64,000 bases of DNA from Aliarcobacter thereius LMG 24486 (lineage in GTDB: Bacteria > Campylobacterota > Campylobacteria > Campylobacterales > Arcobacteraceae), in assembly GCF_004214815.1 (NCBI RefSeq), contig NZ_CP035926.1, positions 1,364,001 to 1,428,000 of the forward strand. The letters run 5' to 3'. The notes under the pieces were generated by a model. It made no database searches. It saw only the letters and a program-made list of their open reading frames with translations, and had not been told where the DNA came from. Positions 10,007-20,108 of this stretch are shown piece by piece (position 1 is the stretch's first letter; the number at the start of each line of letters is the position of its first letter). Made by a program: the position numbers and the translations under genes.

Positions 10007-10728
10007 TGTTTATCCAATCTTTTAACTAAACCCTTAAGTTTATATTTTAAAATATTAAAAAATCTAAAAATTTCATCATGAGTTTTTAAATTATCTCCAT
10101 CTATTCTATAAATTGCTCCATTAATTCCATTAAAATCTTTATGTATTGCATTTCCTATTCTAAAATTGTATTGATAATATTTTTTAGACTCTTTTAAAAT
10201 ATTTTGATTGTATTTTCCAAAAGGAAATACAAAACTATCTATTTTTATATTTAACTCTTTTTCTAAAATTGTTTTTGAGCCTTGAAGTTCAATATTTAAA
10301 TCAACATCTTTTTCAAGTAAATTTACATGAGAATGTGAATGTGAAGCAAAGACAATTAATCCACTATCTCTCATCTCCTTTAACTCCTTATATGTACAAA
10401 ATGTTGCTTTTTCATAATTATCAAACAAGTCATCATGTTTAAAACTAAGTCTATCTAATTCAGCTTCATCTGTGTCTTTTAAAATATATTTTGTTGGTAT
10501 TGCTAAAAGTGCTTTAAGATTATATTTTTTCAATAGTGGATAAATAAGAAAATAAAAATCTGCATAAGCATCATCAAAAGTTAAACAAACACTTTTTTGC
10601 TCTATTTTTTCACCTGGAAAAATAGTTTTAAAATTTTCTTTTATATATTTTAAATGTTCTTCGAAGATACTTAAATCATTTGAGCAGTAATCACTATTTA
10701 CATGATGATACATAATACTAATCAACAA
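10003..10728 (-). CDS. Polysaccharide deacetylase family protein
   Basis: 241 aa NodB-homology protein (carbohydrate esterase 4). Motif 1 TFDDAYADF lies near 50 and motif 2 appears as SHSHSHVNL near 128-136; a later FPFGKYNQN is in the usual place of motif 3. Family members remove N-acetyl groups from glycans. No signal peptide is seen, so it may act on a cytoplasmic LOS precursor. It overlaps both neighbouring LOS genes, which argues for a sugar-modifying role in core assembly; the substrate is unknown. Confidence 0.8.
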   Translation of the reverse strand: MLISIMYHHVNSDYCSNDLSIFEEHLKYIKENFKTIFPGEKIEQKSVCLTFDDAYADFYFLIYPLLKKYNLKALLAIPTKYILKDTDEAELDRLSFKHDDLFDNYEKATFCTYKELKEMRDSGLIVFASHSHSHVNLLEKDVDLNIELQGSKTILEKELNIKIDSFVFPFGKYNQNILKESKKYYQYNFRIGNAIHKDFNGINGAIYRIDGDNLKTHDEIFRFFNILKYKLKGLVKRLDKQ

Positions 10729-11467
10729 CTTCTTGTCCTCTTAATCTTTTCTTTAAATTTATTTTTGCTTTATGTTTTTGTGAAAATTTTAAAGCTTTTG
10801 AAACTAATTCATTTTCATCTTTTTCCCAAAGTTTTGCATATTCTTTTATTATTACTTTTAAATCTTCATCATTTATCCAAAGTTTTGAAAAATTTTTCAT
10901 TCTTAAATTTATATTCATATTTAAGAATTTCATTCTATTTATATCTACAACTTTAAATATATAATCATTATTATCTTTTTTTATTAAAATATTCCCAGGA
11001 CTATAGTCAAGGTGGTAAATATGATTATTATGTAAATCAAAAGTAAATTTTGCAAATGCTTTAAATATATTGTTTTTATTAAAAAATTCTTTATCTCTAA
11101 TTGGCTCTCTAATCGTAAAATCATAATCAAATTTTTCACTAATAAAATAGCTTTCATTTAGTAATGATTTTTCATAAAACTCAATATATCCGATTGGTAT
11201 TGGTGTAAATTCTCCAATTTTTAAAGAATATTCGTAAGATTTTTTTGCTTTAGTTGAACGAAAAAATGTATAAACTATTTTATTTATAAAATTTGGAATT
11301 TTAAAAGACTTTACTACAAAATCTTTATTTTCATAGTTTATAACTTTTATTTCATTTCTTGCTTTATGAATTATATTCTGACTTTTTACAAAATACTTTT
11401 TTATATTCTCTATATAGTTTTCAAAATTTTTAAATTTATTATTTATATTAAATTTAAAATTTTCCAT
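10718..11467 (-). CDS. LPS core sugar kinase-like protein (WaaP/InaA/KdkA type)
   Basis: 249 aa protein of the lipopolysaccharide kinase group with a eukaryotic-like kinase fold. The catalytic loop reads HLDYSPGNIL near 150 and the metal-binding segment VVDINRM near 174. Such enzymes phosphorylate heptose or Kdo. The start has an AAGGA site 6 nt upstream. It overlaps the deacetylase gene by 11 nt. It is the second kinase-fold protein in this LOS block, after the kinase-glycosidase fusion. Confidence 0.75.
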   Translation of the reverse strand: MENFKFNINNKFKNFENYIENIKKYFVKSQNIIHKARNEIKVINYENKDFVVKSFKIPNFINKIVYTFFRSTKAKKSYEYSLKIGEFTPIPIGYIEFYEKSLLNESYFISEKFDYDFTIREPIRDKEFFNKNNIFKAFAKFTFDLHNNHIYHLDYSPGNILIKKDNNDYIFKVVDINRMKFLNMNINLRMKNFSKLWINDEDLKVIIKEYAKLWEKDENELVSKALKFSQKHKAKINLKKRLRGQEVVD

Positions 11468-11476
11468 AATTTTTCC

Positions 11477-12262
11477 TTATTCATAAAATTTATTTATACC
11501 ATTTTTACAATATGTTAATTTTTTATCAATTGTATTTAATAGTAATATATCATTTTCTTTGAGAGATTTTCTTGAATTTTCATTATGGTATAAATGAAAT
11601 GCAACAGCTGCAAACTTTAAATATAATCTTTTTTTACCTGCATTTAGCATTCTTATTACAAATTCACTATCTTCTCTTCCCCATCCTACAAAATCATTAT
11701 TAAATCCATTTACATCTATAATATCACTTTTCCAACACCCAAAATTACAAGTTCTAGTTCCCTTATCACTATTTCTTTCATATGAAAATATTTTTGACAA
11801 AATTTTATTTGAAATACAATTTTTTCTATTTTTCAATCCTTTAGAAAATAAACTTGGAAGATAATCATCATTAATTAGTTTTTCACTACAATGAATATCA
11901 GTAACAACTCTTCCACCTTGAATAAAATAACCTTTTTTCGCATTTCTCTTATAATCTTCAACAAACTTTTTTGATAGAATCATATCTCCATCTATCATTA
12001 TAATATAATCTCCAGTTGCTTTTGAAATGGCTTTATTCCTACTCTCAGCTGCTCTAAAGCCCTTATCTTCTTGCCAACTATGAGTTAAAGGTATTGGAAA
12101 TATTTTCTCCCATTGTTCTATTAATTCCTTTGTATCATTTCTTGATCCATCATCTGCAATAATTACTTCATCAGGCAAAATAGTTTGTTTTGTGATACTT
12201 TTTAAAACTACATTTAAAGCTTCTTTCCAATTATATGTTGTTATTATTAAAGATATTTTCAT
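11477..12262 (-). CDS. Family 2 glycosyltransferase with a GT27-like C-terminal region
   Basis: 261 aa. The nucleotide-sugar-binding part has SLIITTYNWKEAL, ADDGSRNDT near 37 and MIDGDMILS near 91. The C-terminal segment GWGREDSEFVIRMLNAG near 193 matches the acceptor region seen in chondroitin-polymerase/galactosyltransferase-like GT2 proteins. It probably adds an outer-core LOS sugar. It overlaps the O-antigen ligase-like gene upstream by 4 nt. Confidence 0.8.
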   Translation of the reverse strand: MKISLIITTYNWKEALNVVLKSITKQTILPDEVIIADDGSRNDTKELIEQWEKIFPIPLTHSWQEDKGFRAAESRNKAISKATGDYIIMIDGDMILSKKFVEDYKRNAKKGYFIQGGRVVTDIHCSEKLINDDYLPSLFSKGLKNRKNCISNKILSKIFSYERNSDKGTRTCNFGCWKSDIIDVNGFNNDFVGWGREDSEFVIRMLNAGKKRLYLKFAAVAFHLYHNENSRKSLKENDILLLNTIDKKLTYCKNGINKFYE

Positions 12263-13497
12263 TTAAGCTCTTTTATTTTTTTTTTTGCCCCTGCTATTGA
12301 AAAGCTTATAATAAATAAAAACAGCATCAAAGTAAATTTGAAATCCAAATGAGGTTCTGCAATAAATGCAATCATAAACACTGTAATTCCAATTACACTA
12401 TAGTGCTTTATTGTTTTATCTTCAATTTCTAATTTATATATTTTATAACACATTAAGAGAAATATTAATAACCCAATAAAACCATTTGCAACTAATATCA
12501 TTAAATATTGATTATGGAAATGTGAGCCATCCAAAAATTCTCTAACATCTTTTGAGAAATATCCATATTCATTTGCATTTAATAACTCATTTGTAGCTAA
12601 GGTATGATTACCCACTCCGTATCCAAATAAAGGTTTATTTTTAATTGCATCATAAGTTATAATCCAGAAACTTGCTCGAAGTCCCCATGAACTATAAAAA
12701 TCATTTTTATCAATAGCTTTGTTTACATCTGAAATTGCATGATCAACTCTTATTTTAAATTGGTCTATACCAAAATAAGAACTAAAAGCTATAAATATAA
12801 AGAAAAATGTACTAAGAAAAAAAGACTTAATTGAAATTTTATACCTCATAATAAATATAATAAATAAAGTAAAAAAGAAAGCTAGTTGACCTGTTCTTCC
12901 AGTTGATATCATTAAATTTATCATTGTAATTAGAAAAAATAGAAATAAAAAAAATTTTGTTCTAATTGAATCATCTTCAAATAAGATTTTATACAAAAGA
13001 ATAAGTGAAGTAAAAGCTAAGAAAACACTATATCTAATAGTATTCATAAAAGGTGCAGGAGCTGTAGGAGAAGATCCTTTTAAACTCCAAAACTCAAAAA
13101 AGATACCATATGAGATTATTTCACTAATAAACATACCTACTAAAAAAGAACCAATTATCTTATGTATCCATTGTTTTTCAATTAAAACTACAAGTATAGG
13201 AACTAAAAGCCAATAACAATATTTACCTAAAAGACTTAAAGTATTCTCATTTATATCAATAAATAAACAACTGATAAATATATACAATAAAAATATACTT
13301 ATATATATAAAAATCTTATTGCTTTTTATTATATATAAAGAATTTCTATAGTCTCTTTTAAAAATAATAAGTATTACAAACCAAAAAATAAAAAAACTTA
13401 TTGCAGCCTTTGACAATGGTAATACTAGTGCAAACACTATTAATGAATAATAAACTATTTTATTAAAATCTAATACCATGTTTTTATTTAATCTCAT
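12259..13497 (-). CDS. O-antigen ligase / Wzy-family membrane protein
   Basis: 412 aa polytopic protein with about ten hydrophobic helices and the family signature in a large periplasmic loop (FGYGVGNHT, then DGSHFHNQYLMILVANG near 325-340). WaaL-type enzymes join undecaprenyl-linked glycans to the lipid A-core; Wzy polymerases look similar. No wzx/wzy cassette is visible here, so the glycan it transfers is unclear. It is part of the tightly packed leftward operon. Confidence 0.75.
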   Translation of the reverse strand: MRLNKNMVLDFNKIVYYSLIVFALVLPLSKAAISFFIFWFVILIIFKRDYRNSLYIIKSNKIFIYISIFLLYIFISCLFIDINENTLSLLGKYCYWLLVPILVVLIEKQWIHKIIGSFLVGMFISEIISYGIFFEFWSLKGSSPTAPAPFMNTIRYSVFLAFTSLILLYKILFEDDSIRTKFFLFLFFLITMINLMISTGRTGQLAFFFTLFIIFIMRYKISIKSFFLSTFFFIFIAFSSYFGIDQFKIRVDHAISDVNKAIDKNDFYSSWGLRASFWIITYDAIKNKPLFGYGVGNHTLATNELLNANEYGYFSKDVREFLDGSHFHNQYLMILVANGFIGLLIFLLMCYKIYKLEIEDKTIKHYSVIGITVFMIAFIAEPHLDFKFTLMLFLFIISFSIAGAKKKIKELK

Positions 13498-13514
13498 TGA
13501 AATCCTTTTATCTT

Positions 13515-15368
13515 TTACTTGTTAAATCTACTAATTTCTTTTAACGCTTCTTTATATATTTCTTTATATATTTCTTTATTCTTTATATCATTATTTCTAT
13601 TATTATATATTCTATATTGACCAATATCAGATATCTCAAAAATTTCTTCTCCTGTTATTATTGCATATTTACTATAACTAGAAGATAAAATCCAATTTCT
13701 ATTTTTATCATATTTATAAAGGTCAACTCCACTAGAATAATCTTTTATATCATTTAGTATTCCTAAATGGTTTTTTAAAAGTGTTGGTACAATATCATTA
13801 TGTGTTGTTAAAAATGATTTATTTATAGATAATAGACTGCTTTTATTAATGTTATCTATAATTATAAATGGTACATGTACTTGATAACTTGTGAAGTTAC
13901 TATTATGTCCCCAATAACCATCATTATTATCATTAAACTCTTCTCCATGGTCTCCAGTTATTATTATTATAGTATTTTCAAGTGCATTATCTTCTTCTAA
14001 ATTATTAATTACTTTTTTTATTAAGCTATCTGTATAATGTACACTAGTTTTATATCTATTAAAATATATTTCTGAATTAGTATCTTTTGAAAGATTTAAA
14101 TAATCTATATTTTCAGAGTAAGGTTCTATAACATCTGGATATTCATCAGGAAAAGATGTTCCATGTGGTGAATCATAAAATAGAAATGAAAAATTAGATT
14201 TACTTTTATCTCTATTTTTATACCATTCTAACCATTCATTTGTAATTGAAATATCTTTTTCCCAAGGTTTACTTCCATTTGATTCCATTCTCAGATTTGG
14301 AATAGTTCTAAAAATAGTTTTATCAAACTCTGGCTTATGAAGTTTTGCAGATGCAAAAATTCCTATTTGATAATCTAATTCTTGAAGTCTTTCAATGAAT
14401 ATTGGTGCTATATTATTATTTAACATACTCATCCAATATGTGCTTGTTATTCCATAAAACAATCCAAATAATCCTGCTCTAGTACTGTTTCCTGAAGACA
14501 TATGTTTATTCAGAACAATTCCATTCTTTGAATATTCAAATAAATTTGGAGTTATTTTCTGATTAAATGTATCATATCTCCAAGAATCAATAACTATAAA
14601 AACTATATTTGGAGAATCTATATTATCATTTTTATCAAGAGTTCTGATTGGATATTTAACATCATTATTAAAACTTCTTTTTAATTCTTTTATTCTTTCA
14701 TATTCATTTGCATCAAATAATCCAAGCTTTCTCATAAGAGAATTTGAAGTTATAGGATAGTACAAAGGTAAATATTTTCTAAAAGAAGTTATAGGAGAAT
14801 ATGAATATGCAGATGCATATATATGCATTACACTAGATACTAAAAATGATAATATTAGAATAACTATAAAGTATTTTGATATTTTATACCTTTTTACTAG
14901 ATTTATTTTTCTTTCTATGTAGATAAGTAATAATATCTCTATAGATAGTATTAAAATAAATGAAATAATAACTTTAAATATTGTATTCTCAGAAAATTCA
15001 ACTATACCTCCTGATAAAACTAATTCAAGTAATGTATAATTTATATGAAACCTATATATAGAAAAAACAACTGTATCTATATATAAAAGTAATATTAATA
15101 AAGCAGAAGAAAAACCTATAACGATATATTTTAATATATTTTTAAAACTTAAAGATATGTATATTATAGGACTAAAAAGCAAAACTAAAATAGAAACATG
15201 AGAGAAAGTAGAAGTTATCATAAACAATATATCTGAAATTATAAAAGAATTATCTGGTAAAAAAGCTAAATTTGTACTTATTATTATTATTGACAACATT
15301 ATGTTTACAATAATAAATATAAGAAAAACTTTATTTTTATTTTTTATATCCATTTTATTATCCAACAT
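13515..15368 (-). CDS. YejM/PbgA-like membrane sulfatase-fold protein
   Basis: 617 aa. Five N-terminal helices occupy about residues 12-190, then a periplasmic alkaline-phosphatase-fold domain: NIVFIVIDSWRYD near 256, SGNSTRAGLFGLFYGI near 289, and TGDHGEEF near 471 with a downstream WGHN. The GLFGLFYGI stretch is characteristic of YejM/PbgA, which in enterobacteria senses periplasmic LPS and controls LpxC turnover. Here the metal-site residues look largely kept, so catalysis is possible. A second in-frame ATG lies five codons in. It follows dgkA with a 1-bp gap, consistent with a lipid and envelope homeostasis role. Confidence 0.7.
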   Translation of the reverse strand: MLDNKMDIKNKNKVFLIFIIVNIMLSIIIISTNLAFLPDNSFIISDILFMITSTFSHVSILVLLFSPIIYISLSFKNILKYIVIGFSSALLILLLYIDTVVFSIYRFHINYTLLELVLSGGIVEFSENTIFKVIISFILILSIEILLLIYIERKINLVKRYKISKYFIVILILSFLVSSVMHIYASAYSYSPITSFRKYLPLYYPITSNSLMRKLGLFDANEYERIKELKRSFNNDVKYPIRTLDKNDNIDSPNIVFIVIDSWRYDTFNQKITPNLFEYSKNGIVLNKHMSSGNSTRAGLFGLFYGITSTYWMSMLNNNIAPIFIERLQELDYQIGIFASAKLHKPEFDKTIFRTIPNLRMESNGSKPWEKDISITNEWLEWYKNRDKSKSNFSFLFYDSPHGTSFPDEYPDVIEPYSENIDYLNLSKDTNSEIYFNRYKTSVHYTDSLIKKVINNLEEDNALENTIIIITGDHGEEFNDNNDGYWGHNSNFTSYQVHVPFIIIDNINKSSLLSINKSFLTTHNDIVPTLLKNHLGILNDIKDYSSGVDLYKYDKNRNWILSSSYSKYAIITGEEIFEISDIGQYRIYNNRNNDIKNKEIYKEIYKEALKEISRFNK

Positions 15369-15369
15369 T

Positions 15370-15720
15370 TTAAATTATTATAAAAACCCAACAAACAACA
15401 TGCAAAGTAATTGTTACCATAACAGCAGTTGAGCCAATATCTTTTGCATTTTTTGCTAAAGGGTGAATCTCTTTTGTACACAGATCAACAACATTTTCTA
15501 TTGCAGAATTAATAAGTTCAACAATCAAAACCAAAATACCACTTATAAGAAGTATAAGCTTATTTGTTAAACTTGTATCAATATACAAAATACCAGCAAT
15601 AATAAATATTGCACAAAATAGTTCAAGCTTAAAAGAGCTTTCCGTTTTTATAGCTGTTACTAAGCCATCTATCGCATATTTCCAATTTTTAAAAAAATTA
15701 TATTTTGGTTTATTGTGCAT
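15370..15720 (-). CDS. dgkA: Diacylglycerol kinase
   Basis: 116 aa integral membrane protein with three helices and the conserved DagK motifs ELINSAIENVVDL and AKNAKDIGSTAV. It phosphorylates diacylglycerol to phosphatidic acid. Diacylglycerol is released when phosphatidylethanolamine donates its headgroup, so a dgkA gene next to several phosphoethanolamine-transferase-like genes makes metabolic sense (inference). It overlaps htrB by 11 nt. Confidence 0.93.
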   Translation of the reverse strand: MHNKPKYNFFKNWKYAIDGLVTAIKTESSFKLELFCAIFIIAGILYIDTSLTNKLILLISGILVLIVELINSAIENVVDLCTKEIHPLAKNAKDIGSTAVMVTITLHVVCWVFIII

Positions 15721-16615
15721 ATATTTCCTTGTTGAATGCTTTAAATCTTTTGTGTTGCCAAAACCAATAATCTGGTTTTTTTAATATTTGCTTAGCAACA
15801 ATATCATTTTGAATTTGTGTAAGTTCTTTGATTTTATCTTCAGTTTTAAACTCTAATTCTTTAACATCAATTGCTTCTTGAACCTCTATTGTCCAATCTC
15901 TAAAACCATTATTTACTGTGAATATTGGAATAATTATTGCATCAAATTTTAGTGCCATTCTTGCTGTTGAATCTGTTGCTAAACATCTTTGTCCTAAAAA
16001 TTCAATCTCTATCCCAGTTCCAATATGTTGATCAATTACAACGGCTATACTTTTATTCTCTTTAAAAGCCATAAGCATACCTTTTGCAGCTGTTTTTTTA
16101 TCTAGCATTGTAATTTTATTTTTACTTCTTGCTTCTTCATATTTCTTTTGCATAAGAGGATTATTCATTCTTCTATTTACAACTGCAATCTCTCCAAACA
16201 TCATAGCAATATATGGTAAAGTAATCTCCCAGCCACCATAATGTGCAGTTATATATATTATTTTTCTATTCTCTTTAAAAGCTTTTTCTATGATATCTTT
16301 ATTTAATATATTTGCTTTTGAAAATAAAATATCCTTATTTTCTCTTTGATTTTCTATATGTTCATACATATTAAAAGCCAAAGATTTATATGAATTTTTT
16401 ATAATCTCTTTTTTTCTATCTTCATCTAAACTATCTTTATATACTAAATCAAGGTTTGCTTTTGCTATTTTATAGTGCTTTTTGTTTATTTTTGTGGCTA
16501 AAAATGCTAAAAATATTAAAAAATATTTCATTATAAATTTTGGAGTAATTTTAAAAAGTAATAGATAAAAATTATATAAAAAAAGTATTAAATAATCTTC
16601 TATTTTTCTATACAT
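15710..16615 (-). CDS. htrB: Lipid A late acyltransferase (HtrB/LpxL family)
   Basis: 301 aa, the typical length. An N-terminal hydrophobic anchor is followed by the HxxxxE catalytic motif in TAHYGGWEI near 125, then VVNRRMNNPLMQK and VVIDQHIG, all conserved in the family. It transfers a secondary acyl chain to lipid A. It overlaps waaC by 16 nt, the waaC-htrB order also known from Campylobacter LOS loci. Confidence 0.9.
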   Translation of the reverse strand: MYRKIEDYLILFLYNFYLLLFKITPKFIMKYFLIFLAFLATKINKKHYKIAKANLDLVYKDSLDEDRKKEIIKNSYKSLAFNMYEHIENQRENKDILFSKANILNKDIIEKAFKENRKIIYITAHYGGWEITLPYIAMMFGEIAVVNRRMNNPLMQKKYEEARSKNKITMLDKKTAAKGMLMAFKENKSIAVVIDQHIGTGIEIEFLGQRCLATDSTARMALKFDAIIIPIFTVNNGFRDWTIEVQEAIDVKELEFKTEDKIKELTQIQNDIVAKQILKKPDYWFWQHKRFKAFNKEIYAQ

Positions 16616-17607
16616 AAAAGTTCCTTTGCCATTTTTACTATCTTTTTTTCATCTATATTTTGAATAGAGAAATCATTTTTATCAAGTTTTAGAGGATTTA
16701 CCTCTTTTTCTGATTTTATAGTTTTGTTTATTTTTGTTGTATATGTATTTCTATATGCTGGAGTATTTCCAAAGATTGTAATACTAGGAGTATTTAAAGC
16801 CCAAGCCATATGAGTTGGTCCTGTGTCATTTCCTACTACTAAATCAACTTTTGAAATAAGTGCTTTTAAACTATTTAAATCTATTTTTGGAAGAACTTTT
16901 GCATTTGAGTTTTTAGATATAAACTCTGCAATCTCTTTTTCTTTCTCATTTCCCCATGCAATTATGAAATTTTCATCAAAACAAGATACTATTTTAACAA
17001 ATTTCTCTTTAGAGTACATTTTACTATCCCAACTAGCTCCAACAACAAGTAAAACATTTTTTTTATTATTACTTAAATACTCATATATTATTTCGTCTTC
17101 ATTTTCAAAAAATAAAAAAGGCTTTTTATTTAATATATCCTCTTTTCTTATAGAAAAATCCAAAGCTTTTGAAAGCAAAAAACAGTTTCTATCTATAACA
17201 TTTTTCTCATATTCTATACTTATTTTATTTTTATAAAAAATAGAAGCTAATCCTTCTCTTGTAGAGTTTTTACAAAACCCTGCTCTATTTTTAGTAAGAA
17301 AAAAACTCACAAGTGCTGATTTTATAAGACCTTGAGCATCAATTACTAAATCATAGTTATTTTTACTATACTCTTTTATAAGTTTTATTTGATTAAAAAT
17401 CTCTTTTTTATCTTTTTTTATAGCTTTTAAATTCACTTCATAAATATTATTTATATCTGGATTGTATTGTAAAACTTTTGAAAAAGCTTTTTCTACAAAC
17501 CAATCAATTTGTAGATTTGGATTGTGTTTTTTTATAAATTGCAAAGCACTCATTGCATGAATTATATCTCCCATAGCTGAGAGCTTTACAATAGCGATTC
17601 TTTTCAT
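16600..17607 (-). CDS. waaC: LPS heptosyltransferase I
   Basis: 335 aa GT9 protein that adds the first heptose to Kdo. The N-terminus IAIVKLSAMGDIIHAMSAL is characteristic of WaaC, and the donor site NDTGPTHMAWAL lies near 259. The start overlaps the ppx/gppA stop by 4 nt. It marks the right edge of the LOS gene block; waaF marks the left edge. Confidence 0.93.
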   Translation of the reverse strand: MKRIAIVKLSAMGDIIHAMSALQFIKKHNPNLQIDWFVEKAFSKVLQYNPDINNIYEVNLKAIKKDKKEIFNQIKLIKEYSKNNYDLVIDAQGLIKSALVSFFLTKNRAGFCKNSTREGLASIFYKNKISIEYEKNVIDRNCFLLSKALDFSIRKEDILNKKPFLFFENEDEIIYEYLSNNKKNVLLVVGASWDSKMYSKEKFVKIVSCFDENFIIAWGNEKEKEIAEFISKNSNAKVLPKIDLNSLKALISKVDLVVGNDTGPTHMAWALNTPSITIFGNTPAYRNTYTTKINKTIKSEKEVNPLKLDKNDFSIQNIDEKKIVKMAKELLCIEK

Positions 17608-19072
17608 AAAATCTCTATTTCTATTCCATTTGGAAGTTCTAATTTTTCTATATGTGAATTTACCATAAATGAACTATTTTCTAAATCCAATTTTAGCTTT
17701 CTTTCAACTAATTCATATTTAACTTTTGGTGAAGAGAAATCTATATTTATACCTAAATTTAATGCTTGCATAAAAGACAACCATTGTAATTTTTCTAAAC
17801 TTGGTAGAAGCTCTTTATATTTTAAAATATCTATCTCTTTTGGTAAAGACTTTTTAGAAAACTTTAAAATATATGCAACAGTCACTCTTGAAGTGTGTTG
17901 AAAATCATAGTTTAATCCATTTAAAATAAAATCAAAAGCATTATCATTTGATTTATAAAAGTTTAGTTTTGTACCTATTGAATGAAGTTTTGAAGCAACA
18001 ACTAAAAGAGGCATAAAGCTATCATCAAGCTTGTGAAGAGGTTTTAAAACTTCAAAAATAGCTCTTGCGTTTTTTCCCAAATATGTACTTTGTTTTTGAT
18101 TTAATTCAAATCTATCAAGAAGACTTTTTACACTTATATTAAAATTATTTGGAAATCTATGATTTTGATTTCTTAGAAGATCAGTTAAATAAACACCTTC
18201 TCTAACTCCAACTCCTGAAGTAACAACTTGTGAAACATTTAAAGCATCAATTATTGTTTTAAATATAAAAGTACCCTCTTTTATAGTATCAAATCTATCT
18301 TTTTTTACTCCAAGTGCTTCTAGTTCTTCATTTGAATTTGTATTTAAAATATCAGAAAAAAGTTTTTTCTCATTCTTTGCATTGTATGTAAAAGCATGTA
18401 TCATATCAAGCGGATATTCATTTCTTTGCATTATTAATTTTGATAAAAATCTAATACTTCCACCAATTCCTACAACTTTTTGTGGAATTTCAATTCCACT
18501 ATTTAAAACTTTCTTTAAGCTTTCAAGTATATATTTTTCTGCACCTTTTACATCATTTTTATTAAAATACAACTCTCTTAATCTTACAGTTCCAACATCA
18601 AGTGAGATAGTTTTTACTATTTTTTTGTTTTGTACAAAACAAAATTCAGTACTTCCACCACCAATATCAACTGTTACAAACTCGTCATCATGAAGCAAAT
18701 TTGAAGTAGCAACTCCACCATAATAAGCCTCTTTTTCTCCATCAATTACTTTTATATTTAATCCTAAATCTTTTTTTACTCTTGATAAAAAAACTTTAGA
18801 GTTTGGAGCATCTCTTAATGCTGAAGTTGCAACACATAATATTTTTCTTGAATTTAAAGCTTTTGATATATTTAAAAATGATTTTAGAGCTTCATAAGCT
18901 CTTTGCATAGGAATTTCTTGAAGATTTCCACCATTTTCATAGCAACCTTCAGAAATTTTAACTCTTGATTTAGTCTCATTTATAAGACTAAATGCAAAAC
19001 GGCTAGATTTTTCCAAAACAACCATTCGCATTGAGTTTGACCCAATGTCTATGATTGTTGTAATTTTCGACA

Positions 19073-19073
<1 letters not shown>
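17604..19073 (-). CDS. Ppx/GppA family phosphatase (exopolyphosphatase / guanosine pentaphosphatase)
   Basis: 489 aa. The ASKHA-type phosphatase core shows DIGSNSMRMVV near 9, the second phosphate loop DIGGGSTEFC near 146 and VGIGGSIRF. A C-terminal helical HD-like domain (about 320-489) is present as in full-length Ppx/GppA. Members hydrolyse polyphosphate or pppGpp and so touch the stringent response. Which activity dominates cannot be told. It shares one base with the ferredoxin stop and overlaps waaC by 4 nt. Confidence 0.88.
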
Positions 19074-19339
<266 letters not shown>

Positions 19340-19352
19340 TTATTTTAAAATT

Positions 19353-20108
19353 TTATGGAGTTATATCCAAGAATTGTTTAATACTTTCTTTAAAATCATA
19401 ATAAAAATTCTCTTTTTTTGTCACGAAAACCAATTTTTCATCTTTATAAATATATAAATCACTACTTATAAAAAGTCCAGCTTCCAAATCAAACTCTCTT
19501 AAATCTCCAATAAATAAAACAAAATCATAATCTTTTGCATTTGCTAAAGATAGAGCTGTTGCTCCAAGGATTCTAAATTTAAATCTCTTATCATTTAAAA
19601 ATTTACAAATTTCTGGATATTTGTAACCTCTTTCAAAAACTCCAACTTTTGATTTATCATTTGAAACTCTTATAAACTTCTCTTTTTTATCCAAAGAAAA
19701 ATATCTAATCTCATCATTTGCAACTCTATAAACCATAGTTTTATTTGCTAAATTTGCTACAAATCCAGCTATTACCTCATCTTTATATCTTATTGCAATA
19801 GATGTTCCAAAATATGGTAAATCTGAATAGAAGTTATTACTTCCATCAAGTGGGTCTATAACAAAAGTTATATCTTTTTGTTTATCTATAAATCCACACT
19901 CTTCACTTAATATATTTCCATACTTTTCTAAATGTTTTATAAATATATTTTCAAAAACAATATCAGCATTTAACGAGTTATCTCCACCAAAACCAATTTG
20001 AGAACTAAATAAAAAATCATCTTTACTTAGTTTGTTTGTGAAATACTCAAAAACTTCAATATTTGCTTCTTTTATACTATTTGTTAATTTTTCTAAATTG
20101 TAACTCAT
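19353..20108 (-). CDS. Inositol monophosphatase-family phosphatase (CysQ/SuhB-like)
   Basis: 251 aa. Mg-binding motifs of the family are visible: LSEECGF near 60, DPLDGSNNF near 86, and a C-terminal EFDLEAGLF in place of the usual WDxAAG. Substrates in the family include inositol phosphate, fructose 1,6-bisphosphate and PAP. In the run it follows the EI24/CysZ-like gene with a 4-nt overlap, which mildly favours a CysQ-type PAP phosphatase, but this is not decisive. Confidence 0.78.
   Translation of the reverse strand: MSYNLEKLTNSIKEANIEVFEYFTNKLSKDDFLFSSQIGFGGDNSLNADIVFENIFIKHLEKYGNILSEECGFIDKQKDITFVIDPLDGSNNFYSDLPYFGTSIAIRYKDEVIAGFVANLANKTMVYRVANDEIRYFSLDKKEKFIRVSNDKSKVGVFERGYKYPEICKFLNDKRFKFRILGATALSLANAKDYDFVLFIGDLREFDLEAGLFISSDLYIYKDEKLVFVTKKENFYYDFKESIKQFLDITP

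Noticed and set aside
16823-17236. 137-aa forward ORF
   Set aside because: Lies entirely within waaC on the opposite strand; composition is the mirror of the real gene.
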